Made by a program: the position numbers and the translations under genes. From the NCBI RefSeq assembly GCF_018271975.1, contig NZ_JAGUCN010000004.1:62001-126000 (forward strand): DNA of 64,000 nt. Reading direction: 5' to 3'. The stretch comes from Carboxylicivirga mesophila (lineage in GTDB: Bacteria > Bacteroidota > Bacteroidia > Bacteroidales > Marinilabiliaceae). Positions 29,286 through 38,472 of the stretch are shown here, one piece after another. The notes under the pieces are model-generated. The model was given only the letters and a program-made list of their open reading frames with translations. It was not told the DNA's origin and did no database searches. Numbering within the stretch: the first letter of the stretch is position 1; every line of letters starts with the position of its first letter.

Positions 29286-30512
29286 TTAGAACGCATACTT
29301 TATCATGGCTTGAATTCGTGAAGCATTTCCTTTTGCATTATCAATGTTATTTCTGTTACCCCATGCATATTCAATACCTGTCATGGCACTTGCATCAATT
29401 GTCCACATAATATTGGCATGCCCCATTAAGCCTTTCTTCAAAGTATCATCCGGACGAAAATCTAGGCGGCCTCTGTTAAACTGGGCAAGCGCAAAGTTAG
29501 CAGAAAAAGACTTTGATAACTGATAGCCACCACCTACTGCTAGGGTAATTGCCTCATCCAAATGTAAATCTCCTGATGGAGTGAGTACAGCTCCTTGTTC
29601 TGAACCCGTAAATATTAATATCTGACTAGCCATTCCACGATTATAGGAGGCGTGCCAGGTGGCATAGAATCTTTGAGTTATTGTTTGACGGCCATTAAAG
29701 ACCGCACCCCAGGATAAGGCGGTGGCGGTGGGCCCCTGCTTTCTGCCATACCAACGTAATTGTTCCACCTGGGCGCCAAACATTAGCATGCCATTATCTC
29801 TGTTATTACTCAGTCGGGCCGAGAACACCGGCAAAACCGGCATAATCTCCCCTGCTTGTTCATTTGGGTTGTATATGCCATCAATCTCAGGCATCTCCAG
29901 TGACACACCATACTGCCAATGCTCTTTAAAATTTTGTTCCCAACGTATTTGAACAGATCTTCCTCCAAATAAGGCATCTCCAGCAGAAAAATCCATAATA
30001 AATGGGAAAACTCGCAAATCAGAGAGGTTGGTCCATGTCTGGCCAATAACAAGGTTACCATATTTAACAAAGGCATGTCGCAAGCGAGGTTGTCCCGACT
30101 TTAATGATTCATCAAAAAAATCGAATTCAATAAAGAATTTAAGAGAGCGACCTAAGCCAGTGGTGCGTCTGATGTCTAAATTAAAACGTGTTTCACGAAC
30201 GTGCATATTAAAAAACGGACCTGCATCAGCTTCTGGGGTTCCTTCTACCGGTATTTGTCCAATCAATAGCTGATTGCGTGAGCCTGCACCATTAAAATCA
30301 TAGATGGCATCAATCCTGAAGTACCCACCTATTTTCATATATAAATCGGTGCCAGGTAAATTCCAGGCACCTGGAAAATTCTTGGTCATCAAACTATCCT
30401 CTTCGCTTCCTCTAAGTTGCGAATAGGGATTTTGTGCCAACACATTGAGTGAGGCACTTATTGTAGTTAGCACAACTATTAATGAGGAAAATAAAATACG
30501 ATTGTACTTCAT
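29286..30512 (-). CDS. DcaP-like outer-membrane porin
   Basis: 408 residues with a signal peptide (SASLNVLAQ). The opening MKIGGYFRIDAIYDFNGAG, the central VRETRFNLDIRRTTGLG and VIGQTWTNLSDLRVFP, and the terminal strand IQAMIKYAF are characteristic of DcaP-family trimeric porins, which pass small acidic or dicarboxylic solutes. It is the third gene in the amidohydrolase operon, so it may admit the substrate of that enzyme. The pore specificity cannot be read from the sequence. Confidence 0.8.
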   Translation of the reverse strand: MKYNRILFSSLIVVLTTISASLNVLAQNPYSQLRGSEEDSLMTKNFPGAWNLPGTDLYMKIGGYFRIDAIYDFNGAGSRNQLLIGQIPVEGTPEADAGPFFNMHVRETRFNLDIRRTTGLGRSLKFFIEFDFFDESLKSGQPRLRHAFVKYGNLVIGQTWTNLSDLRVFPFIMDFSAGDALFGGRSVQIRWEQNFKEHWQYGVSLEMPEIDGIYNPNEQAGEIMPVLPVFSARLSNNRDNGMLMFGAQVEQLRWYGRKQGPTATALSWGAVFNGRQTITQRFYATWHASYNRGMASQILIFTGSEQGAVLTPSGDLHLDEAITLAVGGGYQLSKSFSANFALAQFNRGRLDFRPDDTLKKGLMGHANIMWTIDASAMTGIEYAWGNRNNIDNAKGNASRIQAMIKYAF

Positions 30513-30545
30513 AATATGAGCTTTATTATAATTTTCACCTAACTG

Positions 30546-31427
30546 TTACCAAGGCAGAGGAACTACGGGTGCAACAGTAAATCTAATCTGATGTTGAGGT
30601 CCAAATGCATCTGGGCGAGCAACGTAGTACCAGTACTGTAAACCTAAACGAATAGGCATTTTACCGGCTTTAAGCACTTTTTGTGCACCAGTAGCAATTG
30701 GAAAAGTAAATTTATTTCCATCTGTGCCATTATGATTGTAGGAATAAGTCGGTGTGGCATTTATCTGCCATCCATTCTTCAGGTTTATAGTGTAAAAATA
30801 TTGCCCTGCTGTAACACTGGCATTAGCCGAACCACTGGCCGCAATCCAAAAATCATCAGGTGTTACTGTAGTGGATGTAGCGTCAGGATCACTCGGGTCA
30901 CCCACTCCCCAGGCATGACTTATGATAATCCCAAGTGCACCAAAACTTGTTAATTTAGCTACCATAAACTCAGGACCTAGAGTCACTTGACTTGATCTCA
31001 ATGCTTTATTGGTTGCTGTAGGAAACCCTCCAAATACACCAGCCAAGGTTATCCACTTCGATGGCCATGTTTTACCAATAGCAATATCCGCACTTATATT
31101 GCCCAATCCACCTTTCGATTCAAAATCACTGGATCCGATAACCGGCTGGGATAAATAGATTGGTATGAGTGGTCTTACGTATAGATTAAGGCCTTCAGAC
31201 ACTGGTATGGGCAAAGAAGGCTGAAAGTTCAGAAGAAAGGCATTTTGATTATTGGCATCGGGTATATCTCCACTATAATGGATATAGTCAATTGGAAACA
31301 GCATTTGGCCCAATGTAGCATTGGGGTTCGCTAATTTCTTTGCTAAATCAGAAGCACTTTCTTCCTCCTGGGCAAAACCTATTATGCTAAGAGAAAATAT
31401 AATTGAAAATAAAAGTGTCTTTTTCAT
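30546..31427 (-). CDS. Outer-membrane transporter-like protein (MetA/phenol-pathway porin type)
   Basis: 293 residues with a signal peptide (LSIIGFAQ). The barrel-like sequence has FLLNFQPSLPIPVSEGLNLYV, GLGNISADIAIGKTW and WQINATPTYSYNHN, resembling proteins annotated as putative MetA-pathway or phenol-degradation outer-membrane transporters. It lies between the secreted amidohydrolase (72 nt upstream) and the DcaP-like porin (33 nt downstream). Assignment to a transport substrate is not possible. Confidence 0.6.
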   Translation of the reverse strand: MKKTLLFSIIFSLSIIGFAQEEESASDLAKKLANPNATLGQMLFPIDYIHYSGDIPDANNQNAFLLNFQPSLPIPVSEGLNLYVRPLIPIYLSQPVIGSSDFESKGGLGNISADIAIGKTWPSKWITLAGVFGGFPTATNKALRSSQVTLGPEFMVAKLTSFGALGIIISHAWGVGDPSDPDATSTTVTPDDFWIAASGSANASVTAGQYFYTINLKNGWQINATPTYSYNHNGTDGNKFTFPIATGAQKVLKAGKMPIRLGLQYWYYVARPDAFGPQHQIRFTVAPVVPLPW

Positions 31428-31499
31428 TTTGATTTATATAATTAGGTAAAAAAATGGGCGTAAAGTACATCACACCCATTCATTAATAATATGTCAAAA

Positions 31500-32966
31500 T
31501 TATTTGGTGGTATTTTTATACACCTTGCCGTCTTTTATAATTACTACAAAGTTTTTTTCTGGATCTCCAACCAACTCGAGGTTCTTTAGCGGATTACCAT
31601 CAACAAGGATTAAGTCGGCATAAGCACCTTCCTTTACAACTCCAAGCGAACCTTCCTGGTAGGGATGACGAGGGCCACTCATTTCCAGAAGTCGCGCATT
31701 TTCTGATGTGGCAATTTTTAATACTTCGTAAGGAGTAAACCATTCTCCCAAACGAACTAAATACAGACTCTGCTGATAAGCCTTCGAAGCATCTAATAAC
31801 TGATCGGTACCAAAGGCAATATTAACACCAAACTTTTTTGCTCTTGGGTATAAATCTGCCACTGCATCAGTAACTTGCTTATACTTGGCTGCACTAATTG
31901 GATTTGCCCAAACCATATCCTCTTCTTTCATGGCCTGAGGGCTCAGCCAGGCACCTTTTTCCTTCATTAACCTAAGGGTTTCATCTGACGCAAAAAAGCC
32001 ATGTTCAATACACATAACACCTGCTTCAACAGAAGCGCGTACTCCTCTGTCAGTCATCACGTGAGATGCCACATAAGTATTATAGTTAGTTGCTTCTTCA
32101 ACTGCTGCTTTTACCTCAGCAATAGAATATTCACTTACATCCAGTGGGTCATAAACAGAAGACACACCACCACCTGTGCAAATCTTAATCTGCGTAGCTC
32201 CATATCTAAGAATATCTCTGGTTCTTAGTTGTACTTCTGCCACGCCGTCTGAGGTCATCCCCATCATGTTGCGCTCCCAATAACTCATGATATTTTTATC
32301 TCGAGGAGAATCGAGCTTACTGTAAAAATCAGCATGCCCGGCAGTTGGACTCATAAAAGGGCCTGATGGTAGGATTCGATGACCTGGAAATTCACCTGAA
32401 TCAATTAGTTTTTTTATAGCAAAAGGATTTCCTCCCATGTCTCGTACGGTTGTAAACCCTCGCAAAAGGGTTTCTTCTGCACCTTTCATACTAATGATAG
32501 CCACTTCCGCCATATCACCCCGGTTTGCCAAAAGAATTGTTGCTGGTGTATAAGCATAAGTAGTATGCCAGTGTGCATCTATTAGGCCCGGTATAAGCGT
32601 ACGGCCTTCACCATCAATTTTGGTTACCTTTACCTTTTTCTTTGTGTTTTTTTCAGGCTCGTACACCATTACGGTTTTTTCGCCACGGTCTGAAAAATCA
32701 TTGGCATAGGCACCAGGCATAGCTTTTAACCCACCTGTTTTTACGTCAATTTCGTAGGCATCGGCAATTTTAATATTCTTATCAATCTTTTTAATCAGAT
32801 TCTTGACTACTAGAACGTCATAGCCTTCCAGCAGTTTTTCGTTGACACCATCAAATATATTGACATTGGTAATTAACGTGACCGATTCATCTTGAGCATG
32901 AGCACTGAAACTCATTACTACAAGCATAAGCACTGATAATCTCAGAGTTACAACTTTTACTTTCAT
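31500..32966 (-). CDS. Secreted amidohydrolase-superfamily enzyme
   Basis: 488 residues from the ATG at 32966, where a signal peptide begins (VLMLVVMSFSAHAQD); the frame is open 30 nt further. Metal-dependent amidohydrolase fold: metal-ligand HxH in LIDAHWHTTYAY, later ASHVMTDRG and CIEHGFFA supply histidines, and the final Asp is in IAFGTDQLLD. It resembles imidazolonepropionase-like, Xaa-Pro/prolidase-type and carboxypeptidase members acting on cyclic amides or dipeptides. It should work in the periplasm. It heads an operon with two porins and sits downstream of a MalT-like regulator. Confidence 0.85.
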   Translation of the reverse strand: MKVKVVTLRLSVLMLVVMSFSAHAQDESVTLITNVNIFDGVNEKLLEGYDVLVVKNLIKKIDKNIKIADAYEIDVKTGGLKAMPGAYANDFSDRGEKTVMVYEPEKNTKKKVKVTKIDGEGRTLIPGLIDAHWHTTYAYTPATILLANRGDMAEVAIISMKGAEETLLRGFTTVRDMGGNPFAIKKLIDSGEFPGHRILPSGPFMSPTAGHADFYSKLDSPRDKNIMSYWERNMMGMTSDGVAEVQLRTRDILRYGATQIKICTGGGVSSVYDPLDVSEYSIAEVKAAVEEATNYNTYVASHVMTDRGVRASVEAGVMCIEHGFFASDETLRLMKEKGAWLSPQAMKEEDMVWANPISAAKYKQVTDAVADLYPRAKKFGVNIAFGTDQLLDASKAYQQSLYLVRLGEWFTPYEVLKIATSENARLLEMSGPRHPYQEGSLGVVKEGAYADLILVDGNPLKNLELVGDPEKNFVVIIKDGKVYKNTTK

Positions 32967-33072
32967 AGAAATTAATGTTTGATCAAAGTTTGACATAAAT
33001 TTAAAATACAGAACATTTTTGCTTAAACTCTTAAAAGAGAGTCGTAATAAGGCTTCTGTTAGTTGTTAAATT

Positions 33073-33080
33073 CAAACTTA
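33073..33080 (-). promoter_or_regulatory. Possible -7 box of the amidohydrolase operon
   Basis: On the minus strand TAAGTTTG matches TAnnTTTG about 107 nt before the start codon. No TTG was found at the -33 position, which would fit a promoter that needs an activator. Confidence 0.35.
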
Positions 33081-33128
33081 CAATATATTTATCCATTTAT
33101 CTATAAAAGTTGGGTGGACAAAAAGTAG

Positions 33129-33142
33129 ACACAATTGTGTAT
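33129..33142. promoter_or_regulatory. Candidate operator of the MalT-like regulator
   Basis: A perfect 12-bp palindrome, ACACAATTGTGT (33129-33140), extended to CAATTGTGTAT. The 11-mer recurs 21 bp upstream of the regulator gene (35894-35904). It lies about 65 bp upstream of the inferred start of transcription of the amidohydrolase operon, a normal activator position. Confidence 0.45.
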
Positions 33143-33161
33143 TTAAGGTTGATAATCCTAC

Positions 33162-35873
33162 TTATGTATTATCAACTTTAAAAAGTCCGACCTCGATTGC
33201 CTTGTAAATAGCATCTGAGCGATTATTTACACCTAGTTTTTTATACATCCTGTATAAAGATTTTTTAACAGAATCGGTGGTGATGCCAATTTCCTGTGCA
33301 ATTTCTTTATTTTGAAAATTATTGTGAAGCATTTTCAATAAATTTACTTCATTCATGGTGATTTTAACTTTCCCAGACTGAGGGTTAATAAAAGAGGCTT
33401 TAGCTAAGCTTTTCTCAGCAAATCGCTTGTTAATATTTTCTTGCAAAAAGGCATTATGAACAACTTCAAAATAAGGGTGCGTAAACCCGTGGTAAATGTA
33501 ATTTTCAATCAGGGTTTGCATTTGAGTACCAACATCCAGAAAATTGCGAACTACTCCCTTTTCATAAGAAAAATTAAGGGCTTCAATAAAGGCAGCCATG
33601 CATTTATGATGATCACCAATAAGGAAAAATAAGAGTGCCTGTAATGGTTTGGCTGCAAGCAAAAGGTTAATACGGTTTGTTCTGATTCCGAAGTCAATCA
33701 ATTGGTCTAATTCTTTTTTAGCTTTTTGCAGTTTGCTATTTGTTCGTAAATACAGCCATAACTTTATTTGTGTCAGTTGAGGAAAGAATGCGAAACAATA
33801 AGGGGGGAAGGGGTTAAAGTCGGCTTCTGCACTTAATTTTCTAGCCATTTTAATATCATTATTAATAAGGCATACATCTGTTTCAAATGCCTTAACAATT
33901 GATAATATGGGCGTTTGTGGATAGTTACTTGCAAATTCGTTTAATTGGTTCATTACTGTTTTTAGTTCTGAACGTTTTCCAAGTGCATTAAGAACAAATC
34001 CTTTCGTAATTAGAAAATTAAGCCCCCAGATTGGGCGGCCCATGTAAATGTATTTATTAAGATCAATGCCAGATATATTTGCTTCAGATAAATCATTCTT
34101 TAGGTATGAAGCTGTTTGGTAAAAGTAATGAGCATATATTTTTGATACGTAAAGATTACTGTTTTTCGACAAAGCGATGCACTTTTTTGCGAAACCTCTA
34201 GTTCCATCAATGTCTCCATTAAAAGCATTTAACATGGCTTTTAAGGCGAATAAACGCATCCGCTTATCATTATCTGAAAAAGGAATTGCATTAAGCACGT
34301 TCTTATATTCAGATTCAGCTATGCTCTGTTGGTTTTTAGTCTGGAGTGCCAGCAGTTTAAGGAAAAAAGCAACATCTCTCACATAACTTGCTTCAGAAGG
34401 TAATTTGTTTAACGCATCTTGACTCAGAGCTATACATTCATCAATTTGTTCGGTCAGATACATTAGTGAAGCATGAGCTACTTTCACCTCAGCCCACCAT
34501 CTGGCTTTATCACCTGTTAAGGTTTTTTTATACGGAGTACATTGGCTAAATAATTCACTATCCTTCTGCATAGCTACATAATCGGCATTACTATCGTGGA
34601 AAAAGATTCTGGTTGCCAGTATTTCAGGTTCATTTTGCTGCCATTGTTCAGGGACAAGGGTCAACCATTTTTGCAATCTTGTAAACTGGTCTTTATTCAA
34701 CAATGAATGCTTATATTTTTTAAATAGACCAACTACATACTTAACATCATTGGCTTCAATGCCATGCTGGATGGCTTTATCAATATTTTGATTTTGCTCA
34801 TAAAACAATCCAGCTTTTTTATGCATGCCTTGTATCTCAACCTTGGTTTTTGTTTTCTTTAATAATTCGGACAGAAAATCGAAATAGTAATGATGATATC
34901 TATACCAATTACCATATTCATCTAAGGAAATAATAAACTGTGAGGAAGTAACTAATTGTAGGAAGTGTGTTTTTAAATCATTGGGTTTATAATTCGTTTT
35001 TTCATTGATTAAGATTGCTTTAAGAAATTCTAAACTAAAGGAAGTGGAAATAGCAGAAACCAACATCAGTTTTTGCACAGGTTTTGATAATACAGCAATT
35101 GTTTCCTGTAGCAGGTATTCTTTAAAGTGAGATTTATTTAACTCAAATTTATATTCAAGCGTGTCAGAATTATTCTGATTTGAACAATACAACAAAGCCA
35201 TCTTCACACCTATAACCCATCCTTCGGTGTAGTTTAATATTGTTTGAGCAACATCTGGCTTAATGCTTCTGTAATGAGTTGATTGTGATAATACTTCTAA
35301 TTCTTCGTTATTTATTATTAGGTCCGTTACACCAATTTCTTTTAATTCACCAAATGAAAGTTGCTTGCTAATATTAATGTCAGGTTTTTTTCGTGATATT
35401 AAAACCAAATGTACTTTAGGACTTGGACTGTGTATCAAGGTCTCGACAAACCTATTTATTTGAGGGTCGGAAATTAAATGGTAATCATCAAATACTAAAA
35501 TGAATTCCTCATTTACATTACAGAATTCATTAGTTATATAGTCTGCTATTACTTTTTCGGGAGGTAGGTCCGAATTGATATTAGCAGATACATATCTATT
35601 GAAAATGCCGGGTAATTTTTTGGATAAACCATACAATAAGTGCCGGAAAAAACTATCTGCTGCATTGAGGTCATCATCAATAGAGAGCCAACAATAGTAT
35701 TTTGAGGAAGACTCTAACCACTGGCTTACCAAAATGCTTTTTCCGTATCCGGTAGGTGCTATTACAAGTGTTGCTGTTTTATTAACATTGTTCTCAATGA
35801 TTGAAGATAATCGGTTTCTGGTAATTATATCGTTGTTAATCTTTGGCCTGTGAAATTTTGTATTTTGAATCAT
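33162..35873 (-). CDS. MalT-like LuxR-family ATP-dependent transcriptional activator
   Basis: 903 residues, the size of MalT. The N-terminal NTPase has Walker A (APTGYGKSILVSQW) and Walker B (EFILVFDDYH). A winged/helical region is followed by a TPR-like sensor region (about 350-800). The C-terminal LuxR HTH (about 840-900) reads NKEIAQEIGITTDSVKKSLY then KKLGVNNRSDAIYKA. MalT-type STAND regulators bind an inducer, oligomerise with ATP and activate neighbouring catabolic operons. It lies directly upstream of, and reads into, the amidohydrolase-porin operon, its likely target. Confidence 0.88.
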   Translation of the reverse strand: MIQNTKFHRPKINNDIITRNRLSSIIENNVNKTATLVIAPTGYGKSILVSQWLESSSKYYCWLSIDDDLNAADSFFRHLLYGLSKKLPGIFNRYVSANINSDLPPEKVIADYITNEFCNVNEEFILVFDDYHLISDPQINRFVETLIHSPSPKVHLVLISRKKPDINISKQLSFGELKEIGVTDLIINNEELEVLSQSTHYRSIKPDVAQTILNYTEGWVIGVKMALLYCSNQNNSDTLEYKFELNKSHFKEYLLQETIAVLSKPVQKLMLVSAISTSFSLEFLKAILINEKTNYKPNDLKTHFLQLVTSSQFIISLDEYGNWYRYHHYYFDFLSELLKKTKTKVEIQGMHKKAGLFYEQNQNIDKAIQHGIEANDVKYVVGLFKKYKHSLLNKDQFTRLQKWLTLVPEQWQQNEPEILATRIFFHDSNADYVAMQKDSELFSQCTPYKKTLTGDKARWWAEVKVAHASLMYLTEQIDECIALSQDALNKLPSEASYVRDVAFFLKLLALQTKNQQSIAESEYKNVLNAIPFSDNDKRMRLFALKAMLNAFNGDIDGTRGFAKKCIALSKNSNLYVSKIYAHYFYQTASYLKNDLSEANISGIDLNKYIYMGRPIWGLNFLITKGFVLNALGKRSELKTVMNQLNEFASNYPQTPILSIVKAFETDVCLINNDIKMARKLSAEADFNPFPPYCFAFFPQLTQIKLWLYLRTNSKLQKAKKELDQLIDFGIRTNRINLLLAAKPLQALLFFLIGDHHKCMAAFIEALNFSYEKGVVRNFLDVGTQMQTLIENYIYHGFTHPYFEVVHNAFLQENINKRFAEKSLAKASFINPQSGKVKITMNEVNLLKMLHNNFQNKEIAQEIGITTDSVKKSLYRMYKKLGVNNRSDAIYKAIEVGLFKVDNT

Positions 35874-35893
35874 AATTTTGTTAGGTTCTGTGG

Positions 35894-35904
35894 CAATTGT
35901 GTAT
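35894..35904. promoter_or_regulatory. Second copy of the CAATTGTGTAT motif
   Basis: CAATTGTGTAT lies 21 bp before the MalT-like gene and matches 33132-33142 exactly. A -7-like TAAATTTG on the minus strand (35945-35952) lies upstream of it, so binding here would sit downstream of that start and could autoregulate. Confidence 0.35.
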
Positions 35905-36183
35905 AATGGTAGTGTGGTCTTATGTTTTAAGTCAAAATTTTTGACAAATTTATGCTTAAAATTAAGAGATACTTTTTATTCTCCAAACAGCTAAATCAGG
36001 TAAATAATGATGAGCTGTTGTAAACTTTAAGAGTTTTCATTTGCTACTAGGATTCAGCTTTCTTATGCTCCTTATCCTTTCTTGAAGTTTGATTTTTAAT
36101 TTGCATTCGTTAATGTAGGCGTTGTTCTGTATTGTCTAAATAATTGTCAGATGGTGTTAGCTATCTAACGCTTCATGTCAATA

Positions 36184-36448
36184 CTAATTATGGTAGTAAT
36201 TGTTAAATGCTAAGCTGTTACGTAAATCATCCAGGCAGAAATAGTTGTTTTGTTTAATTGTATTCTTCATCATCCTGTGATACCACTCAATCTTGCCTTG
36301 AGTCATGGTATGATATGGTACTCCCCTGACATGCCTCATGCCAAAATATTCTATTAATTTTGCAACTCATGCAAAATATAGGATGAACTATTGTCCGATA
36401 ATATACTAGACCTTTCAATCTTCGTGCAATCCGGTTGTTGTCAGAGCC
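36184..36448 (-). pseudogene. IS3/IS481-type transposase remnant, frameshifted
   Basis: The minus strand encodes pieces of a DDE integrase core: LSDNSSSYILHELQ (second Asp), then after a frameshift KLIEYFGMRH, RGVPYHTMTQGKIEWYHR (catalytic Glu in GKIE) and KNTIKQNNYFCLDDL, ending in a stop. Only the C-terminal third of a transposase remains, and no terminal inverted repeats were found. It marks past IS activity next to the mobile module. Confidence 0.75.
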
Positions 36449-37089
36449 TTATTTATGAAAATTACATTACTAGCCAGACTTTTTTAGGCATGCGTTTTTC
36501 AAAATTTAACTCTGACACCAATTGCCTTAGGCCGATGTTCAAAATCTTCAGAAAGTTTACTTCATTAATATTGGCTTCATTCTTGGTACTGCCAGTTAAT
36601 AGGTATTTGCTGACTTCTAGAAAATCTTTCCTCCGTTTACAGTATAAATTGGCGTTAATTTCTTCTATAAGGCGCAGTTCAGCGATTCTTATTTCGTCTC
36701 GTGCTATTTCCTCAATATTGTGCTGGTTTTGAGCATTTATAGCGCTTTTGTCGCGAAAAGTTGATCCAAATGATGTTCGCATTTCTTGATAATATCAAGA
36801 ATATCTTCAATAGAGATGGTTCCCTTTATGGTAATTTACACATTTCCAATACACTTATCTATGAGATTATTCGTTGAATTATTCAGTCAATAATTTGGTG
36901 AAGCTGTGAAATTGTCCTTATTCTTTCGAATTTGATAATTGACTTTTGCCAGTCATTTTTCTGGGTATTATTGTACATCTGAGCGTTTGGCTTCGAACTC
37001 TGATGTGCGTAATAGGCAATTTTACTTCATATAGTGCTGTTTTTTACAAAGCGGAGAAGATGCCAGCTTTGTTGTTAATTCTAAATATG
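36449..37089 (-). pseudogene. Degenerate coding remnants, unidentified
   Basis: Short broken reading frames on the minus strand. A 106-codon frame (36462-36782) is rich in charged helix-forming residues. A 32-codon piece (36737-36835, ending DIIKKCEHHLDQLFATKAL) looks like a genuine protein C-terminus but has a stop immediately upstream. I cannot assign a family. This is probably eroded mobile-element DNA between the IS remnant and the replication genes. Confidence 0.35.
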
Positions 37090-37674
37090 TTATTTATCTC
37101 TTTCTAAAATAAAGCGAGTAAGCTGGTCATTATTTAAAATTATGTCACCTCTATCTTTCATATAGACCATTGTCCACTCACCTATAGTCATAATATCCAT
37201 TTGGCCATAGAATTGTCCATATCTACCAGAGCTAAATTTTCTAATCATATCAGCTAGCTCTGAAATTGTTATACCATTGCATCGCATTAGAATATTCAAA
37301 GCGCATGTACTAAGTTGTATTTCATTTAACTTTGCATCTTCCTTAATGTTTAGTAAATCGCAAAAGTTAATCAGATATGCAATTACAAAATTTTTTGCCA
37401 CTCCTTTCCCGTAAATCTTGTCAATTTCGCATAATCTAATGGCAGAAGAATAAATTAACTCTTCTTGTGGTAAGTGGCCTTTATGCTCAATTATGCGAGT
37501 ATAGTTGGCCGCCATAAAGAAGCTTGTGACAGTTGGGAATCTCTGCTTATAATAGTCTATCATCCATTGCCGCGACGCTGGCAAGGAGGTTTTGTTTTGC
37601 TTGTTCTGTGCGGGTAAGCTTTGGTTCTTCAGTTCTATTAGCTGATTTTTGACTTCTGTTTTTATTTGTTTCAT
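37090..37674 (-). CDS. DUF6633-like mobile-element protein
   Basis: 194 residues, soluble. The central and C-terminal parts (ELADMIRKFSSGRYGQFYGQ, then DIMTIGEWTMVYM) resemble DUF6633 proteins found beside replication genes on Bacteroides mobile elements. The N-terminus is Lys/Gln-rich. If the ATG at 37674 is used, the gene overlaps the upstream replication gene by 128 nt in another frame. An internal ATG at 37563 would leave a 17-nt overlap. Function unknown; a role in element replication is inferred from the context. Confidence 0.6.
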   Translation of the reverse strand: MKQIKTEVKNQLIELKNQSLPAQNKQNKTSLPASRQWMIDYYKQRFPTVTSFFMAANYTRIIEHKGHLPQEELIYSSAIRLCEIDKIYGKGVAKNFVIAYLINFCDLLNIKEDAKLNEIQLSTCALNILMRCNGITISELADMIRKFSSGRYGQFYGQMDIMTIGEWTMVYMKDRGDIILNNDQLTRFILERDK

Positions 37675-38317
37675 GGCTTGTCGCTTTTGTTTGATTGAAA
37701 GAAGGTGAACGAATTATCCAGTTTTTTGCAGCCGATTTCCAATTCTGCATTTTACTACTTCCCATCATCCAACCATTCCCTGTATAATGGTTCGTGAATT
37801 TTTCAGCTTCTACCTTTGAACTTACATTTTCTAAAAAGAAAGAAATAATGGTTTCAAGTGAGGGAGGGGTAAACTCTCCATTTTCATTATTAACCTTATT
37901 CTCCTTATTAACCTTATTGTTAGTGTCGGTTTGATGTTGGTTTGATGTTGGTCTGTTGCCCGTTTGATGTTGGTTGTTTTGATAATGGTCGTAGTTAACA
38001 ATTGTTAGAATGCTAGTTAGCTTGCTATTTTGTTGACTTATCATGCCATCGCTTTCTAACTCATTTAAGAATCGTTTAACCTTATCCCTTGACCATCCCC
38101 ACCTTTCTGCAAGTGTTTTCTGAGACCAGCCAAGTTGTCCTCTTGCCAATGGTACTCTAATGCCTCTGACTCGTATATAGCCCGCAGAGTGATTTGTCAG
38201 TAATATCATATCAACCCAGGCCTGACCTCTGGTGAATTTTTCAGAAAGCCACAATGAAGAAGAAGTAAGGGTTCTATGCACGCTCACCCATCCGTTAGAA
38301 TTATTTATAACTGACAT
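37547..38317 (-). CDS. DnaD/phage-replication-like winged-helix protein
   Basis: 256 residues. The N-terminal region (about 10-110) has WVSVHRTLTSSSLWLSEKFT and RGQLGWSQKTLAERWGWSRD, typical of phage/plasmid replication initiator-like winged-helix proteins. An Asn/Gln-rich linker (about 118-145) follows, then a DnaD-like C-terminal part with FLENVSSKVEAEKFTNHYTG and NWKSAAKNWI. Such proteins recruit the replicative helicase. It starts 7 nt after the small ORF and is part of the mobile-module operon. Confidence 0.75.
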   Translation of the reverse strand: MSVINNSNGWVSVHRTLTSSSLWLSEKFTRGQAWVDMILLTNHSAGYIRVRGIRVPLARGQLGWSQKTLAERWGWSRDKVKRFLNELESDGMISQQNSKLTSILTIVNYDHYQNNQHQTGNRPTSNQHQTDTNNKVNKENKVNNENGEFTPPSLETIISFFLENVSSKVEAEKFTNHYTGNGWMMGSSKMQNWKSAAKNWIIRSPSFNQTKATSHETNKNRSQKSANRTEEPKLTRTEQAKQNLLASVAAMDDRLL

Positions 38318-38324
38318 GTATTAG

Positions 38325-38471
38325 CTAAAAAATGATTGGTATATTTTGGATAGTGGCGGCTCTACTGAACTCATAAATGGAGTAACTAATATTTGCGAGC
38401 TTGCTATCAGCTTGTTCAATGCCTGAGTTATGCTTCCATTCAAAGAACTGATTTAGGTTGTTAACATCCAT
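38325..38471 (-). CDS. Small 48-residue ORF in the mobile-module operon
   Basis: Starts MDVNNLNQFFEWKHN and ends NIPIIF. A purine-rich GGGAGG lies 5-6 nt before the ATG, inside the end of the DUF3853 gene whose stop is 1 nt upstream. Its stop is 7 nt before the DnaD-like start. The tight packing between two real genes and the strong ribosome-binding sequence, unusual in this phylum, support translation. No similarity recognised; it could be a small regulatory partner. Confidence 0.5.
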   Translation of the reverse strand: MDVNNLNQFFEWKHNSGIEQADSKLANISYSIYEFSRAATIQNIPIIF

Positions 38472-38472
38472 A

